In this document: piece after piece, positions 26,713-36,075 of the stretch | Layout of the letters: each line of letters begins with the position of its first letter | Numbering within the stretch: position 1 is the first letter of the stretch | Assembly (NCBI RefSeq): GCF_024622975.1 | Contig: NZ_JANJZT010000003.1 | Span: 186,001 to 250,000 of the forward strand | Length of the DNA stretch: 64,000 nucleotides | From: Blautia caecimuris | GTDB lineage: Bacteria; Bacillota; Clostridia; Lachnospirales; Lachnospiraceae | Reading direction: 5' to 3' | Translations under genes and position numbers: made by a program | The notes under the pieces: model-generated | The model's database searches: none | What the model saw: only the letters and a program-made list of their open reading frames with translations | Told to the model about the DNA's origin: nothing

Positions 26713-26819
26713 TCCCAGATTTCCTTTCTCATAAGTAATCAATTTAATTTGAACATCGTTCATTATATTAAATCAAACTTATTTTGTCAAGTATTTGTCA
26801 AAAAATAATATACTAACAA

Positions 26820-26850
26820 AAACAAAAGAGCCTTGAAAAATCAAGGCTCT
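26820..26850 (-). terminator. Terminator after tRNA-Arg
   Basis: AGAGCCTTGA pairs perfectly with TCAAGGCTCT around a 4-base loop, followed on the minus strand by TTTGTTTTT. Confidence 0.9.
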
Positions 26851-26862
26851 CATAACTGTTAG

Positions 26863-26936
26863 CGTGCGTTAGAGGATTCGAACCCCCGACCTTTTGGTCC
26901 GTAGCCAAACGCTCTATCCAGCTGAGCTAAACGCAC
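26863..26936 (-). tRNA. tRNA-Arg (anticodon ACG)
   Basis: A 74-nt cloverleaf. The acceptor GTGCGTT pairs with AACGCAC, the D arm is GCTC/GAGC, the anticodon stem TTTGG/CCAAA has loop CTACGGA (anticodon ACG, A34 read as inosine), and the T arm is present with GTTCGAATC. CCA is not encoded. Confidence 0.96.
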
Positions 26937-26966
26937 ATCCTTGCGACTTCCCTCGCAACAAAGAGT

Positions 26967-26995
26967 ATTCTACATGATAACGTGTTTTTTGTCAA
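26967..26995 (-). promoter_or_regulatory. Promoter of tRNA-Arg
   Basis: TTGACA (26990-26995) and TAGAAT (26967-26972) are spaced by 17 bp, about 30 bp before the tRNA. Confidence 0.78.
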
Positions 26996-27088
26996 CACTT
27001 TTTTGAAAAATAATTATTTTTTTCCAGAAGTTTTCCGGTATAGAATTTTGCTTTCGTTTTTGCAGCTTAATTTGCGGTTCTGTATACA

Positions 27089-27154
27089 AAAAAGGGCTTC
27101 CCGGGGAGGCTTTGTCCTGACTCCCTGCCAGTTCTCTCCCACAGGAAAACCCTT
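27089..27154 (-). terminator. Terminator of the MacAB-like operon
   Basis: On the minus strand AAGGGTTTTCC (27144-27154) pairs with GGAAGCCCTT (27092-27101) around a structured loop containing a second GGGAG/CTCCC stem, and ends in TTTTTT. Confidence 0.72.
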
Positions 27155-27162
27155 ATATCATC

Positions 27163-28395
27163 TCAGTTTCTTCTCAGCGCTTCAATAGGACTGAGCTTCG
27201 CTGCCTTTCTCGCAGGGTAAATTCCAAAGAATACACCAACTGCACAGGAAAACAGAGTTGCAAACATAATTGTACTGAGACTGATTCCGGGGCTGATCAC
27301 CATCTGCATACTTGCGCTTATAACGCTGCAGATTCCATACGCTCCGATAATTCCCAGAATAATTCCGATCACTCCTCCAATCACAGTAAGAATGGCTGCT
27401 TCTGCCAGAAACTGCATCATAATGGAAGAGGTTTTTGCTCCAAGAGATTTTCGGATACCGATCTCCCTTGTTCTTTCCGTTACAGAAACAAGCATGATAT
27501 TCATAACGCCGATTCCTCCTACCAGCAGGGAAATTCCTGCTACAAAGGAAATGAATGCAGTTACCATGCCAAGCATCTGGTTCATGGATTTCATAACATC
27601 CTGGAAATTCTGGATCTGGAAATAATCATCTCCTGCACTCTGGTGGTTCTTCTCCAGCAGATGAACGATCTCATTGGCAACCTTCTGAGAGTCCAGACTT
27701 GTATCCACCTGAACAGTCATGGAATAAAAATAGTCCACATCTCCTACCAGCTCATTCATTGCAGAATAAGGAATGTTTACAGTTACAGGCATGCCTTCAT
27801 ATGTATAGCTGACAAAGGTTCCATTTTCCTTCTGTGTGGTTACACCTGCAATACGAAAGCTTTTCGTCACATCATAGCAGGTAATGTCAAGACTCATGCC
27901 CACTACATCATCTGTGCCGAACAGACGTCTGGCATCGGCATCAGAGATCACACATACAGGTTTGGCCTCTTCCACTTCCCGTTCACCGAAATAATTTCCA
28001 TATTTCATGTCCGCATTATTTACCATTTTGGGGTCCGGTCCTTCTGCAGTTACCATAAGATTAAAGTTTCCCTTTCCGGTAACTGTTTCACCGTCATAGC
28101 TTTCAGCAACACTTACCCCTTCCACACTTTCCAGCTCACGGACTGCATTAATGTCTTCAGGTGTGATCCATTCCTGTTCTGTGATTGCATCATTGCTGAC
28201 ATAAATGTAAACCTGGCCGCCTCCGATATCACTGATCTCTGAATTCATCTGGTTCTTTGTTCCCTCACCAATGGAAACAATTGCAATAACAGAAGCAATT
28301 CCGATAATGATACCAAGCATTGTCAGAAAAGACCGGCCTTTATTTGCGCGGATGTTCTGAACAGCCATTTTTACATATTCATAAAATCCATTCAT
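27163..28395 (-). CDS. MacB-like ABC transporter permease
   Basis: A 410-residue FtsX/MacB-type permease with an N-terminal helix (RSFLTMLGIIIGIASVIAIVSIGEG), a large extracellular MacB_PCD domain (about 50-235) and three C-terminal helices ending PARKAAKLSPIEALRRN. It works with the ATPase and adaptor encoded upstream (1-bp contact with the adaptor stop). Such three-part systems in Gram-positives export peptides or antimicrobials, or protect against them. Confidence 0.93.
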   Translation of the reverse strand: MNGFYEYVKMAVQNIRANKGRSFLTMLGIIIGIASVIAIVSIGEGTKNQMNSEISDIGGGQVYIYVSNDAITEQEWITPEDINAVRELESVEGVSVAESYDGETVTGKGNFNLMVTAEGPDPKMVNNADMKYGNYFGEREVEEAKPVCVISDADARRLFGTDDVVGMSLDITCYDVTKSFRIAGVTTQKENGTFVSYTYEGMPVTVNIPYSAMNELVGDVDYFYSMTVQVDTSLDSQKVANEIVHLLEKNHQSAGDDYFQIQNFQDVMKSMNQMLGMVTAFISFVAGISLLVGGIGVMNIMLVSVTERTREIGIRKSLGAKTSSIMMQFLAEAAILTVIGGVIGIILGIIGAYGICSVISASMQMVISPGISLSTIMFATLFSCAVGVFFGIYPARKAAKLSPIEALRRN

Positions 28396-30161
28396 CAGGC
28401 ACCTTCTCCCGTCACTGCGGCATCACCGGACGCCATAGCCTCTGCAGGCATTCCTTCCTGAAGTGTTCCAATATCCCTGATCACAGTGTCTCCCTCTTCA
28501 ATGCCTTCGGTGACCTCTATGTAGTCATCGGAGCTCAGCCCGGTTTCAATATTCTTTTTGGCGATCACTCCGTCCTCAAGAACGTAACAGAAAGATCCCT
28601 GTTTACCGATATTCACAACCTCTGCCGGAAGAACAAGAACATCTTCTGCCTTATCTGCCTGAATGGTAACCTTTGCATCTACCCCAAGAAATACGTTTTC
28701 ATCCGGATCATCAATTCTTACTCTTGCGGAAATCAGAGAAGCTCCCTTTTCATTCTGTGTTGCAATATGACTGACAGATGTTACAGTTCCCTCATATTTT
28801 TTTCCTGCAAGAGTGATCTCTGCCTTCTGATTTTCCTGGATCTTGTCATAGTCATATTTGGAAATATTGACATCCACATCTACTTTGTCTGTATTCTGCA
28901 AAGTAAAAAGTTCCGTTCCCTGGGTTACTGTAGAGCCCTCTACCACCGTTACCTTTGAAATAACCCCGTTAAAATCTGCAGTTACTCCCTTTTTTGCAGA
29001 CTCTACCAGCTCTTTGGCAGACATTTTTTCAAGTTCGGAAAGATTATTTGTGATCTTCATCTTTTCCTTTTCTTCTTTTGTTACTGCATTGGGATCTGCC
29101 TCGGCAATTGCCTCCTGGGACGCAAGCTCTGACTGAAGCTCTGCCAGATCGCTGCTTGCCTGTTCAAGCGCTATTTCAATTCCGGAAGTATCCACTGACA
29201 CAGTTCCTCCGGAAATATCCCCGGAAGGCGTATCGCTGAAATCACTGCCGGTTCCGTCTGTCACCAGATCAGAAGCGCCTGTAAAATCAGATAAAAGAGG
29301 AGCCGGAGGCATCTGAGTTTTGTAATCCTCATAAACAGCCTGAGCATTCTGGTATTCTACCTGAGCATTGCTTCTGTCTGCCTCTGCCTGAGAAAGGGCT
29401 TCTGTATTTTCCGGACTCTGATCTGCTGACCAGGCAGTAAATGCCATCTGATATGTATTTTCAGCCTGATTGTACACGGTAAGCGCCTGATTTGCTGCTG
29501 AGTTCAGCTCATTCAGTCTGTTCTGGTATGCGGGAAGCGTCTCGCTTTCATAAATTCTCACTGCCTCCTCATACTGACGCTGAATTTCCTGCTGTTTTTT
29601 CTCCTGAGCTTTTCTTGCCTCTTCCGCCTTTCTGGCTGCCTCTGCTGCCGCCTGAGCCTGAGCGTCTGCTGTTACCTGAGCCAGCTGTGATTTCAGGCTT
29701 GCCACATAATTTTTCTGCGCTGCCACCTGCTGCTCCAGAGAAGCTACATTTCCCTGGGCATCCTTTTGTTTCTTTACCGCTTTGTCAGATTTATTGAGAG
29801 TATTCTGCATGTCAAGCTTTCCTGATTTCACATTCAGTTCAGCCTTTTTCTCTTCTCTCTCAAGATCCTTCATATTAAATTCTACAAGCTTTGTTCCAGC
29901 CTTTACGGTTTCTCCCTCTTTAAAGGAAACTTCATCAACCTTTGCATTTGCCGGTGAAAAATACGTTTTTTCTTCCTCACTTACAACAGTTCCGCTGGCC
30001 TCTACAGTCTGCTGCACATCTCCGGTTACAGCTTCCACAACCTCCACCTTCGGAAGTGTTTCCCCTTCTTTTCCGGGATTTCCTAAAACTGCAATTGCTC
30101 CGGCTGCCACCACTGCTACTGCTCCAACTCCGATCACCAGCTTCTTCTTTGGCTTTTTCAT
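28395..30161 (-). CDS. HlyD/RND-type membrane-fusion adaptor subunit
   Basis: A 588-residue adaptor. It has an N-terminal signal/anchor (KLVIGVGAVAVVAAGAIAVLG), a split biotinyl-lipoyl domain (VVEAVTGDVQQTVEASGTVV to KEGETVKAGTKLVEF, closing near ISKVTVVEGSTVTQGTELFTL), a long coiled coil rich in Ala/Glu/Gln (about 85-375) with an acidic Ser/Gly-rich linker (about 290-325), and a C-terminal beta-barrel. It links the MacB-like permease to the cell envelope. Its start overlaps the ATPase gene by 4 bp (ATGA). Confidence 0.92.
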   Translation of the reverse strand: MKKPKKKLVIGVGAVAVVAAGAIAVLGNPGKEGETLPKVEVVEAVTGDVQQTVEASGTVVSEEEKTYFSPANAKVDEVSFKEGETVKAGTKLVEFNMKDLEREEKKAELNVKSGKLDMQNTLNKSDKAVKKQKDAQGNVASLEQQVAAQKNYVASLKSQLAQVTADAQAQAAAEAARKAEEARKAQEKKQQEIQRQYEEAVRIYESETLPAYQNRLNELNSAANQALTVYNQAENTYQMAFTAWSADQSPENTEALSQAEADRSNAQVEYQNAQAVYEDYKTQMPPAPLLSDFTGASDLVTDGTGSDFSDTPSGDISGGTVSVDTSGIEIALEQASSDLAELQSELASQEAIAEADPNAVTKEEKEKMKITNNLSELEKMSAKELVESAKKGVTADFNGVISKVTVVEGSTVTQGTELFTLQNTDKVDVDVNISKYDYDKIQENQKAEITLAGKKYEGTVTSVSHIATQNEKGASLISARVRIDDPDENVFLGVDAKVTIQADKAEDVLVLPAEVVNIGKQGSFCYVLEDGVIAKKNIETGLSSDDYIEVTEGIEEGDTVIRDIGTLQEGMPAEAMASGDAAVTGEGA

Positions 30162-30874
30162 AATACTTCCTCTCCTTTACCAAAATCCTGATTTATGGTG
30201 TCTGATTCTATCTTTCCATCCATGATCCTTACCACCCGTCTTGCCTGATCGGCAATCCCGTTGTCATGTGTGATAAGAATCACGGTCTTTCCGGACTGAT
30301 GCATTTGCTTCAGGATTCCGAGAATTTCTCTGCTGGATGCAGAATCCAGATTTCCTGTAGGTTCATCTGCCAGGATAACCGGCGGTTTTGCCGCAATGGC
30401 TCTGGCGATTGCCACTCTCTGCTGCTGTCCTCCTGACATCTCGCTTGGCTTATGCTGCATTCGTTTCTCAAGCCCTACCATTTTCAGCGACTCAATAGCC
30501 AGCTTATGCCTTGTTTTCCTGTCAATGCCCCGATATATCAGAGGAAGCTCCACATTCTCGATGGCATTCAGATTTGCAATCAGATTAAAGCCCTGAAAAA
30601 TAAATCCGATCTCGCGGTTTCGAACCACTGACAGTTCATTGTCCTTCATGGTGGATACGTCCGTTCCATTCAGATAATATTTCCCGGAAGTAGGCACATC
30701 CAGACAGCCCAGCATATTCATAAACGTAGATTTACCAGAGCCGGACTGGCCGATGATAGCCACAAACTCTCCGGTTTTAATTTCAAGGTTCACATGATCC
30801 AGAGCGCGGACCTCGTTTTCTCCAGGATTGTAAATTTTACACAGGTCTTCTACCTTGATTAATGTATCCCCCAT
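30158..30874 (-). CDS. ABC transporter ATP-binding protein (MacB/LolD-type)
   Basis: A 238-residue ATPase with Walker [13 protein letters not shown] (about 38-49), the Q-loop, signature [14 protein letters not shown] (about 141-154), Walker [12 protein letters not shown] and the H-loop ITHD. First gene of the operon ATPase-adaptor-permease. AAAAGGAG precedes the ATG. Confidence 0.95.
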   Translation of the reverse strand: MGDTLIKVEDLCKIYNPGENEVRALDHVNLEIKTGEFVAIIGQSGSGKSTFMNMLGCLDVPTSGKYYLNGTDVSTMKDNELSVVRNREIGFIFQGFNLIANLNAIENVELPLIYRGIDRKTRHKLAIESLKMVGLEKRMQHKPSEMSGGQQQRVAIARAIAAKPPVILADEPTGNLDSASSREILGILKQMHQSGKTVILITHDNGIADQARRVVRIMDGKIESDTINQDFGKGEEVL

Positions 30875-30906
30875 GATTTCTCCTTTTATACTCTCTTTTC
30901 CACGCC

Positions 30907-30943
30907 TTTATAAGCGGATACAATTTATTCGTTCACTTATAAA
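30907..30943. promoter_or_regulatory. Inverted repeat upstream of the MacAB-like operon
   Basis: TTTATAAG (30907-30914) and CTTATAAA (30936-30943) are perfect 8-bp inverted repeats 21 bp apart, 33-69 bp before the start codon and probably overlapping the promoter. A regulator site or alternative -10 elements are both possible. Confidence 0.45.
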
Positions 30944-31010
30944 ACGAAAAAAGACTTTTCAAAACTTCAAAATTCTGGCATTAAATTATTATTTTTGCCC
31001 AAAACAGCTT

Positions 31011-32402
31011 TTATGCGTCAAGTAAAAATGCTTTGTATGCTTTTTTTGCTTCATAAATATCGGCTTTGCTGGTTACTTCCCATGGAGCGTGCATACTCAG
31101 CACAGCCACACCGCTGTCAATGACTTCCATTCCATAAAGAGCCGCAATATAGGCAATGGTTCCGCCTCCGCCTACATCTACCTTTCCAAGCTCTGCAGTC
31201 TGGAATGCGATCTCATGATCGTCAAAAATCTTCCGTACTCTTGCAACATATTCTGCATTTGCATCATTAGAACCGGATTTTCCTCTGGCTCCTGTAAACT
31301 TGTTCAGAACAATTCCTCTTCCCAGAAATGCCGCATTTTTTCTTTCAAATGCTTCTGCATATGCAGGATCAAAGCCTGCGCTTACATCTGAGGACAGCAT
31401 GCTGCAGTTTCTGAGAACTCTGCGCAGTGTCAGATCAGAATAGCATCCCATTCCTTCCAGAAGTTCTGCCACACTGTTTTCAAAAAATCTGGACTGCATT
31501 CCTGTTGCTCCTACGCTGCCGATCTCTTCTTTATCTGTAAGAAGACAGCAGGCTGTACGCTTCGGATCCTTCATTTCCAGCATTGCCAGGAAGGAAGTGT
31601 ATGCGCATACGCGGTCGTCCTGTCCATAGCCCGTAACCATGCTTCTGTCCAGTCCGCAGTCTCTTGCTTTTCCTGCCGGAACTACCTCAAGCTCTGCAGA
31701 AAGGAAGTCCTCTTCCTCTACATCATATTTTTCTTTCAGGATTCTGAGGATATTTTCTTTTACAGCCTCTTTCTTTTTGTCGTCATCAAGATCTTTCAGC
31801 GGTCTGCTTCCAATGAGAATATCAAGATTTTCACCCTCAATGACCTCAGCTGCTTTTTTCTGAAGCTGTTTTCCTGCCAGATGAATCAGAAGATCTGTAA
31901 TATAAACAACAGGATCATTTTCATCTTCTCCCACTGTCACGTTTACAACTGTACCGTCTTTTTTGGCGATCACACCATGGATGGCAAGAGGAAGCGCAAC
32001 CCACTGATATTTTTTTACACCGCCGTAGTAATGGGTATCCAGATATGCCATATCAGCCTCTTCATAAAGAGGATTCTGTTTAATATCAATACGGGGAGAG
32101 TCAATATGCGCTCCCAGGATATTCATTCCTTTTTCCAGAGGCTCCTGTCCGATGTGGAAAAATGCCAGGATCTTATTCATAGCCACAGAGTAAACTCTGT
32201 CTCCTGCCTGGATCTTTTCTCCTGATGCAAGCTTCTTCTCCATGGAAACATAGCCGGCAGCCTCTGCCTGTCTGATCAGCTCTGTTACACATTCTCTTTC
32301 TGTTTTTCCTGCATCCAGAAAGCTTTTGTAGCTTTTTGCAATCTGCTCCATCTCTTTTTCTTCATTTTCTCCATAGCTGAGCCATGCGTTTCTTCGTTCC
32401 AT
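31011..32402 (-). CDS. M18-family aminopeptidase
   Basis: A 463-residue zinc metallopeptidase of the aspartyl aminopeptidase family. It shows GAHIDSPRIDIK (metal His/Asp, about 95-106), VTGYGQDDRVCAYTS (metal Asp), LTDKEEIGSVGATGMQS (catalytic Glu and metal Glu), DVSAGFDP, and a C-terminal SMHAPWEVTSKADIY (metal His). It removes N-terminal residues from peptides in the cytoplasm. Single gene, minus strand. Confidence 0.95.
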   Translation of the reverse strand: MERRNAWLSYGENEEKEMEQIAKSYKSFLDAGKTERECVTELIRQAEAAGYVSMEKKLASGEKIQAGDRVYSVAMNKILAFFHIGQEPLEKGMNILGAHIDSPRIDIKQNPLYEEADMAYLDTHYYGGVKKYQWVALPLAIHGVIAKKDGTVVNVTVGEDENDPVVYITDLLIHLAGKQLQKKAAEVIEGENLDILIGSRPLKDLDDDKKKEAVKENILRILKEKYDVEEEDFLSAELEVVPAGKARDCGLDRSMVTGYGQDDRVCAYTSFLAMLEMKDPKRTACCLLTDKEEIGSVGATGMQSRFFENSVAELLEGMGCYSDLTLRRVLRNCSMLSSDVSAGFDPAYAEAFERKNAAFLGRGIVLNKFTGARGKSGSNDANAEYVARVRKIFDDHEIAFQTAELGKVDVGGGGTIAYIAALYGMEVIDSGVAVLSMHAPWEVTSKADIYEAKKAYKAFLLDA

Positions 32403-32640
32403 ATTAGTTCCACCTTTCCTTAATATAATTCGTATTTAATACCCCGTTTCCGGAGTATAACGTCGGGTTTCATTGTTTCTGCAAAAGCCCTGCTCCTGCC
32501 TGAATCAATACACAATTCCTGTACATTATAATCCAATTATGTCTAAAATTCTACACATTTTGACAAATCTTAAAGAAGATTTAAGAAAGAGCCTCCGGAA
32601 ATTTTTATGTTTTCCCGGGTATTTTCTTTTCCAAAAATCA
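32403..32640. other. Gap between divergent genes
   Basis: This holds the promoter region of the aminopeptidase (no confident -35/-10 seen) and a TCTTAAA/TTTAAGA inverted repeat near 32569-32587. No gene is seen. Confidence 0.4.
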
Positions 32641-32669
32641 TTGCCTTATTGCCTCTGATTTACTAAAAT
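32641..32669 (+). promoter_or_regulatory. Promoter of the COG3044 ATPase gene
   Basis: TTGCCT (32641-32646) and TAAAAT (32664-32669) are spaced by 17 bp, 54 bp before the ATG. Confidence 0.6.
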
Positions 32670-32722
32670 GAACAGAAAGGCAGTCCTGCCATTTATTAGT
32701 TTATCAAGGAGGCAACTTTATT

Positions 32723-34441
32723 ATGCAGCAATCTACAGACCTGCAGAACATGCTTCACTCCATTCACAGAAAAAGCTATCCTGCATATAAATCTCTGAAA
32801 GGAGCGTATCAGTTCGGTCATTACATTTTATCTGTTGACCATGTTCAGGGAGATCCTTTTGCCTCTCCCTCTCATATCAGCATCCGGGTTTCTCATAAAA
32901 CTGCCGGTTTTCCGGAAGAATATCTGCAAAATCCTGTTACAAAAATTACTCTCTGTGATTATCTGACCCGTCAGTTTGAACAGCAGATCAACCGTTTTTC
33001 CTTCCGGGCAAAGGGTTCGGGAAAAAGCGGCCTGATCTCTGTCAGCCACTGCGGTCAGGAGGTACTTAAACGAACTGCCTGTGAGATCACAGACCAGGGA
33101 ATCACCGCCCGTTTCTTTATCGGCTTTCCTGCCAACGGACGCACTGTTAATTCCGTTGAGCTGGAAAAGATCCTGTTTGATTTTCTGCCAATCTGTGTAC
33201 AAAAAGCCTTTCTTTATAAAAATCTGGATGCAAAAAAACTGGAAGAAGCCATCTTTCTCGCAGAAGATCAGGCCTATATCCGGGAACAGCTGAAAAAAGA
33301 AGCTCTGGCTGCATTTGTGGCAGACGGCGCCATTCTGCCCAGAGAAAGCGGGATATCCTCCCATCCCATGAAGGATTCCATCCCCTTCCAGTCTCCGGAT
33401 ACTCTTCGGGTCACCATGACGCTTCCGCATAAAGGAAAGATAACCGGAATGGGCATCCCGGAGGGAATCACCCTGATTGTAGGCGGTGGATATCATGGTA
33501 AATCCACTCTGCTCAATGCGCTGGAACTTGGCGTTTATAACCATGTTCCGGGTGACGGAAGAGAGTATGTGGTCACAAATGATACGGCTCTGAAGCTGCG
33601 TTCTGAGGACGGTCGTTTTATCAAAGACGTAGATATTTCTCTTTTTATCAATGATCTTCCAAATAAAAAAGACACCTCCTGTTTCTCTACAGAAGATGCC
33701 AGCGGAAGTACCTCACAGGCTGCCGGTATCATTGAAGGAATAGAAGCCGGCAGTAAGGTATTTCTTCTGGATGAAGATACCTCTGCCACCAACTTTATGG
33801 TACGGGATTCTTTTATGCAGAAAGTGATTGCCAGAGAAAAGGAGCCTATCACTCCGTTTCTGGAACGGGCAGGAGATCTGTACCACAAAGCTGGAATCTC
33901 CACCATTCTGGTTGCCGGAAGCTCCGGTGCCTTTTTTCATATTGCAGACACAGTGATCCAGATGGACAGCTATTATCCGCTGGACATTACCCACATGGTA
34001 AAAACTCTCTGCAGCCAGTATCCGCTTCCTGAAATCTCTGTGCCGGGATTCCACTTTCCCAAAAGCTGCCGGATCATGACAAAAGCTGCTTCCGCAGCTC
34101 CCAGATCCCCTCGCAGAGATTCTGACCGTCCGGACAGACTGAAAACAAAAACACATGGAAAGGATGGATTTTCCATAGGCAGACAGGATGTGGATCTGCG
34201 CTATATTGAACAGATTGTGGATACGGAGCAGACAGCTTCTTTAAGTATACTGCTGAAATATGCTGTGGAACATCTCATTGACGGTAAACGGACGCTTCCG
34301 GAAATTGTGGAATATCTGATCAAAGAACTTGATCGGAAAGGATTGGGATTTTTCAGTAATAATTCTTATATCTCCTGCGGTTATGCTTCTCCAAGAGCCC
34401 AGGAAATCTACTCCTGTTTTAATCGTTATCGAAGGCCATAA
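32723..34441 (+). CDS. ABC-class P-loop ATPase (COG3044, ABC_ATPase family)
   Basis: A 572-residue soluble protein with an N-terminal domain (SFRAKGSGKSGLISVSHCGQEVL), then an ABC-like ATPase core: Walker A VGGGYHGKSTLLNALELGVYNHVPGDGREYVV (about 252-283), a signature-like SGSTSQAAGIIEGIEAG, and Walker B VFLLDEDTSATNFMVRD. This is the COG3044 family of predicted ABC-class ATPases, widespread but of unknown function; it is not a transporter subunit. AAGGAGG precedes the ATG. Single-gene unit with terminator. Confidence 0.88.
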   Translation: MQQSTDLQNMLHSIHRKSYPAYKSLKGAYQFGHYILSVDHVQGDPFASPSHISIRVSHKTAGFPEEYLQNPVTKITLCDYLTRQFEQQINRFSFRAKGSGKSGLISVSHCGQEVLKRTACEITDQGITARFFIGFPANGRTVNSVELEKILFDFLPICVQKAFLYKNLDAKKLEEAIFLAEDQAYIREQLKKEALAAFVADGAILPRESGISSHPMKDSIPFQSPDTLRVTMTLPHKGKITGMGIPEGITLIVGGGYHGKSTLLNALELGVYNHVPGDGREYVVTNDTALKLRSEDGRFIKDVDISLFINDLPNKKDTSCFSTEDASGSTSQAAGIIEGIEAGSKVFLLDEDTSATNFMVRDSFMQKVIAREKEPITPFLERAGDLYHKAGISTILVAGSSGAFFHIADTVIQMDSYYPLDITHMVKTLCSQYPLPEISVPGFHFPKSCRIMTKAASAAPRSPRRDSDRPDRLKTKTHGKDGFSIGRQDVDLRYIEQIVDTEQTASLSILLKYAVEHLIDGKRTLPEIVEYLIKELDRKGLGFFSNNSYISCGYASPRAQEIYSCFNRYRRP

Positions 34442-34842
34442 CAAAAAGAAGAACAAAGCAGACAAATTCCGCTTTGCGCGCCAGATGCAGACTGTCATGG
34501 GCAGTCATATTCCGCATAAACAAGAAAACTGCCGCTCTCCCGACGATCTTGCCGGGTGGGCGGCTGTCATTGTTTTCTTTTATTTTTTTAGGGAAAGGAA
34601 AGAGTTCGGCAGCTCTTCCGGCATTGAAGTGCTGCCTGTTCTTAAAGGGGATTACCTTTAAGACACTTATAGCATACAACATAATTGTGATAAGAGTTTG
34701 TATAATTTCTAATATAATTATAAAATCTATAAAGAAACCATAATTTTCCTGTATTTTCGTCTATATCTTCCGCATTCTGTCAGAAGTTCTTCTTTCGCAT
34801 CTAAAAATTTATATATCCATTTTATACATGACAATTTACATA
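34442..34842. other. Non-coding stretch of about 400 bp before mnmA
   Basis: It starts with the terminator at 34524-34580, then a GGCAGC/GTGCTGCC stem (34608-34636) and a perfect CTTAAAGG/CCTTTAAG repeat (34641-34662), then AT-rich DNA. No convincing gene is seen. Confidence 0.45.
34524..34580 (+). terminator. Terminator after the COG3044 ATPase gene
   Basis: GCCGC...CCCG (34531-34542) pairs with CGGG...GCGGC (34553-34564), flanked by GAAAAC/GTTTTC arms and followed by a T-rich run. Confidence 0.7.
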
Positions 34843-34871
34843 TTGACATCATAGGTTGATAATGATACCAT
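34843..34871 (+). promoter_or_regulatory. Promoter of mnmA
   Basis: TTGACA (34843-34848) and TACCAT (34866-34871) are spaced by 17 bp, the same pair of elements as for fhs. Confidence 0.68.
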
Positions 34872-34902
34872 AGCCACAGCAAAAGAAAAAGGAGAAGATT
34901 CC

Positions 34903-35988
34903 ATGCAGAAAAAAGCAATCATTGCCATGAGCGGCGGTGTTGACTCCAGTGTAGCTGCTTACCTGATGATCCAGGCAGGATATGACTGCGCCGGAGCTAC
35001 CATGAAGCTTTATGATAAACCTCAGTGCAGCCAGCCAGGCGACCGTTCCTGCTGCACTCCCTCTGATACAGAGGATGCGAGAAATGTAGCAGCAAGACTT
35101 GGAATCCTTTATTATGTATTTCCCATGCATGAGGAATTCCGCCACCACGTCATTGATAAATTTGCATCCACCTATTTAAACGGAGGTACTCCAAATCCCT
35201 GCATCGACTGCAATCGCTTCCTTAAATTCGATGCCCTGATCAAAAAAGCCCAGGAACTGGGTGCAGATTATATTGTCAGCGGTCATTACGCACAAATCCA
35301 ACAGGATCCGGACACCGGCCGTTATCTTCTGAAAAAAGGACTGGATCATACCAAGGATCAGAGCTATGTACTTTATTCCATGACTCAGGATCAGCTTGCC
35401 CATACACTTTTCCCCCTGGGAACCTATACCAAGGCAGAAATCCGTCAGATAGCCCAGGAACAGGGCTTTATCAACGCAGATAAGCCGGACAGTCAGGATA
35501 TCTGTTTTGTCCCTGACGGCGATTACGCTTCCTTTATCGAGGAATATACCGGACGGACCTCCGTACCCGGAGATTTTGTCAACAAAGAAGGGAAAGTTCT
35601 GGGAACCCATAAAGGACACATCCATTACACAATTGGTCAGAGAAGAGGTCTGGGCATTTCTGCGCCGGAATCTCTTTACGTCTGCGCAAAATCCCTGAAA
35701 GACAATCAGGTGATCCTTGGCGGGAAGGATGATCTTATGTCCTCCTCCTGTCTGGTGGGGGATATTAATCTGATTCCCTGGGATCATCTGGATGGCCCTG
35801 TCCAGTGTAAGGTAAAAACCCGTTACCGTCAGCCGGAACAGCCAGCCACCATCGAACAGATCGGCGAAAACCGGATCCGCGTTACCTTCCAGGAGCCTCA
35901 GAGAGCCGTTACTCCCGGTCAGGCTGCAGTCTTTTATGACGGGGATACGGTACTTGGCGGCGGAACTATACTGGCGGAGGATGCCTGA
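34903..35988 (+). CDS. mnmA: tRNA-specific 2-thiouridylase MnmA
   Basis: It puts sulfur on U34 of tRNA-Glu, -Gln and -Lys. At 361 residues it has the PP-loop SGGVDSS (residues 10-16), the nucleophilic Cys100 in NPCIDCNRFLKFD and the persulfide-carrying Cys201 in DSQDICFV, then the C-terminal barrel with GQRRGLGI. AAGGAG precedes the ATG. Single gene between its own promoter and a bidirectional terminator. Confidence 0.97.
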   Translation: MQKKAIIAMSGGVDSSVAAYLMIQAGYDCAGATMKLYDKPQCSQPGDRSCCTPSDTEDARNVAARLGILYYVFPMHEEFRHHVIDKFASTYLNGGTPNPCIDCNRFLKFDALIKKAQELGADYIVSGHYAQIQQDPDTGRYLLKKGLDHTKDQSYVLYSMTQDQLAHTLFPLGTYTKAEIRQIAQEQGFINADKPDSQDICFVPDGDYASFIEEYTGRTSVPGDFVNKEGKVLGTHKGHIHYTIGQRRGLGISAPESLYVCAKSLKDNQVILGGKDDLMSSSCLVGDINLIPWDHLDGPVQCKVKTRYRQPEQPATIEQIGENRIRVTFQEPQRAVTPGQAAVFYDGDTVLGGGTILAEDA

Positions 35989-36020
35989 ACACATAAAACA
36001 CACCTTGTTCCATAATAATA

Positions 36021-36069
36021 AAAAATCTCAGATTCCAGGATGCCTTTTCCCTGAAATCTGAGATTTTTA
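36021..36069. terminator. Bidirectional terminator (mnmA / GH32 gene)
   Basis: AAAAATCTCAGATTxCAGG pairs with CCTGAAATCTGAGATTTTT with one mismatch, giving A and T runs at both ends, as expected between convergent genes. Confidence 0.88.
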
Positions 36070-36075
36070 TATTTA

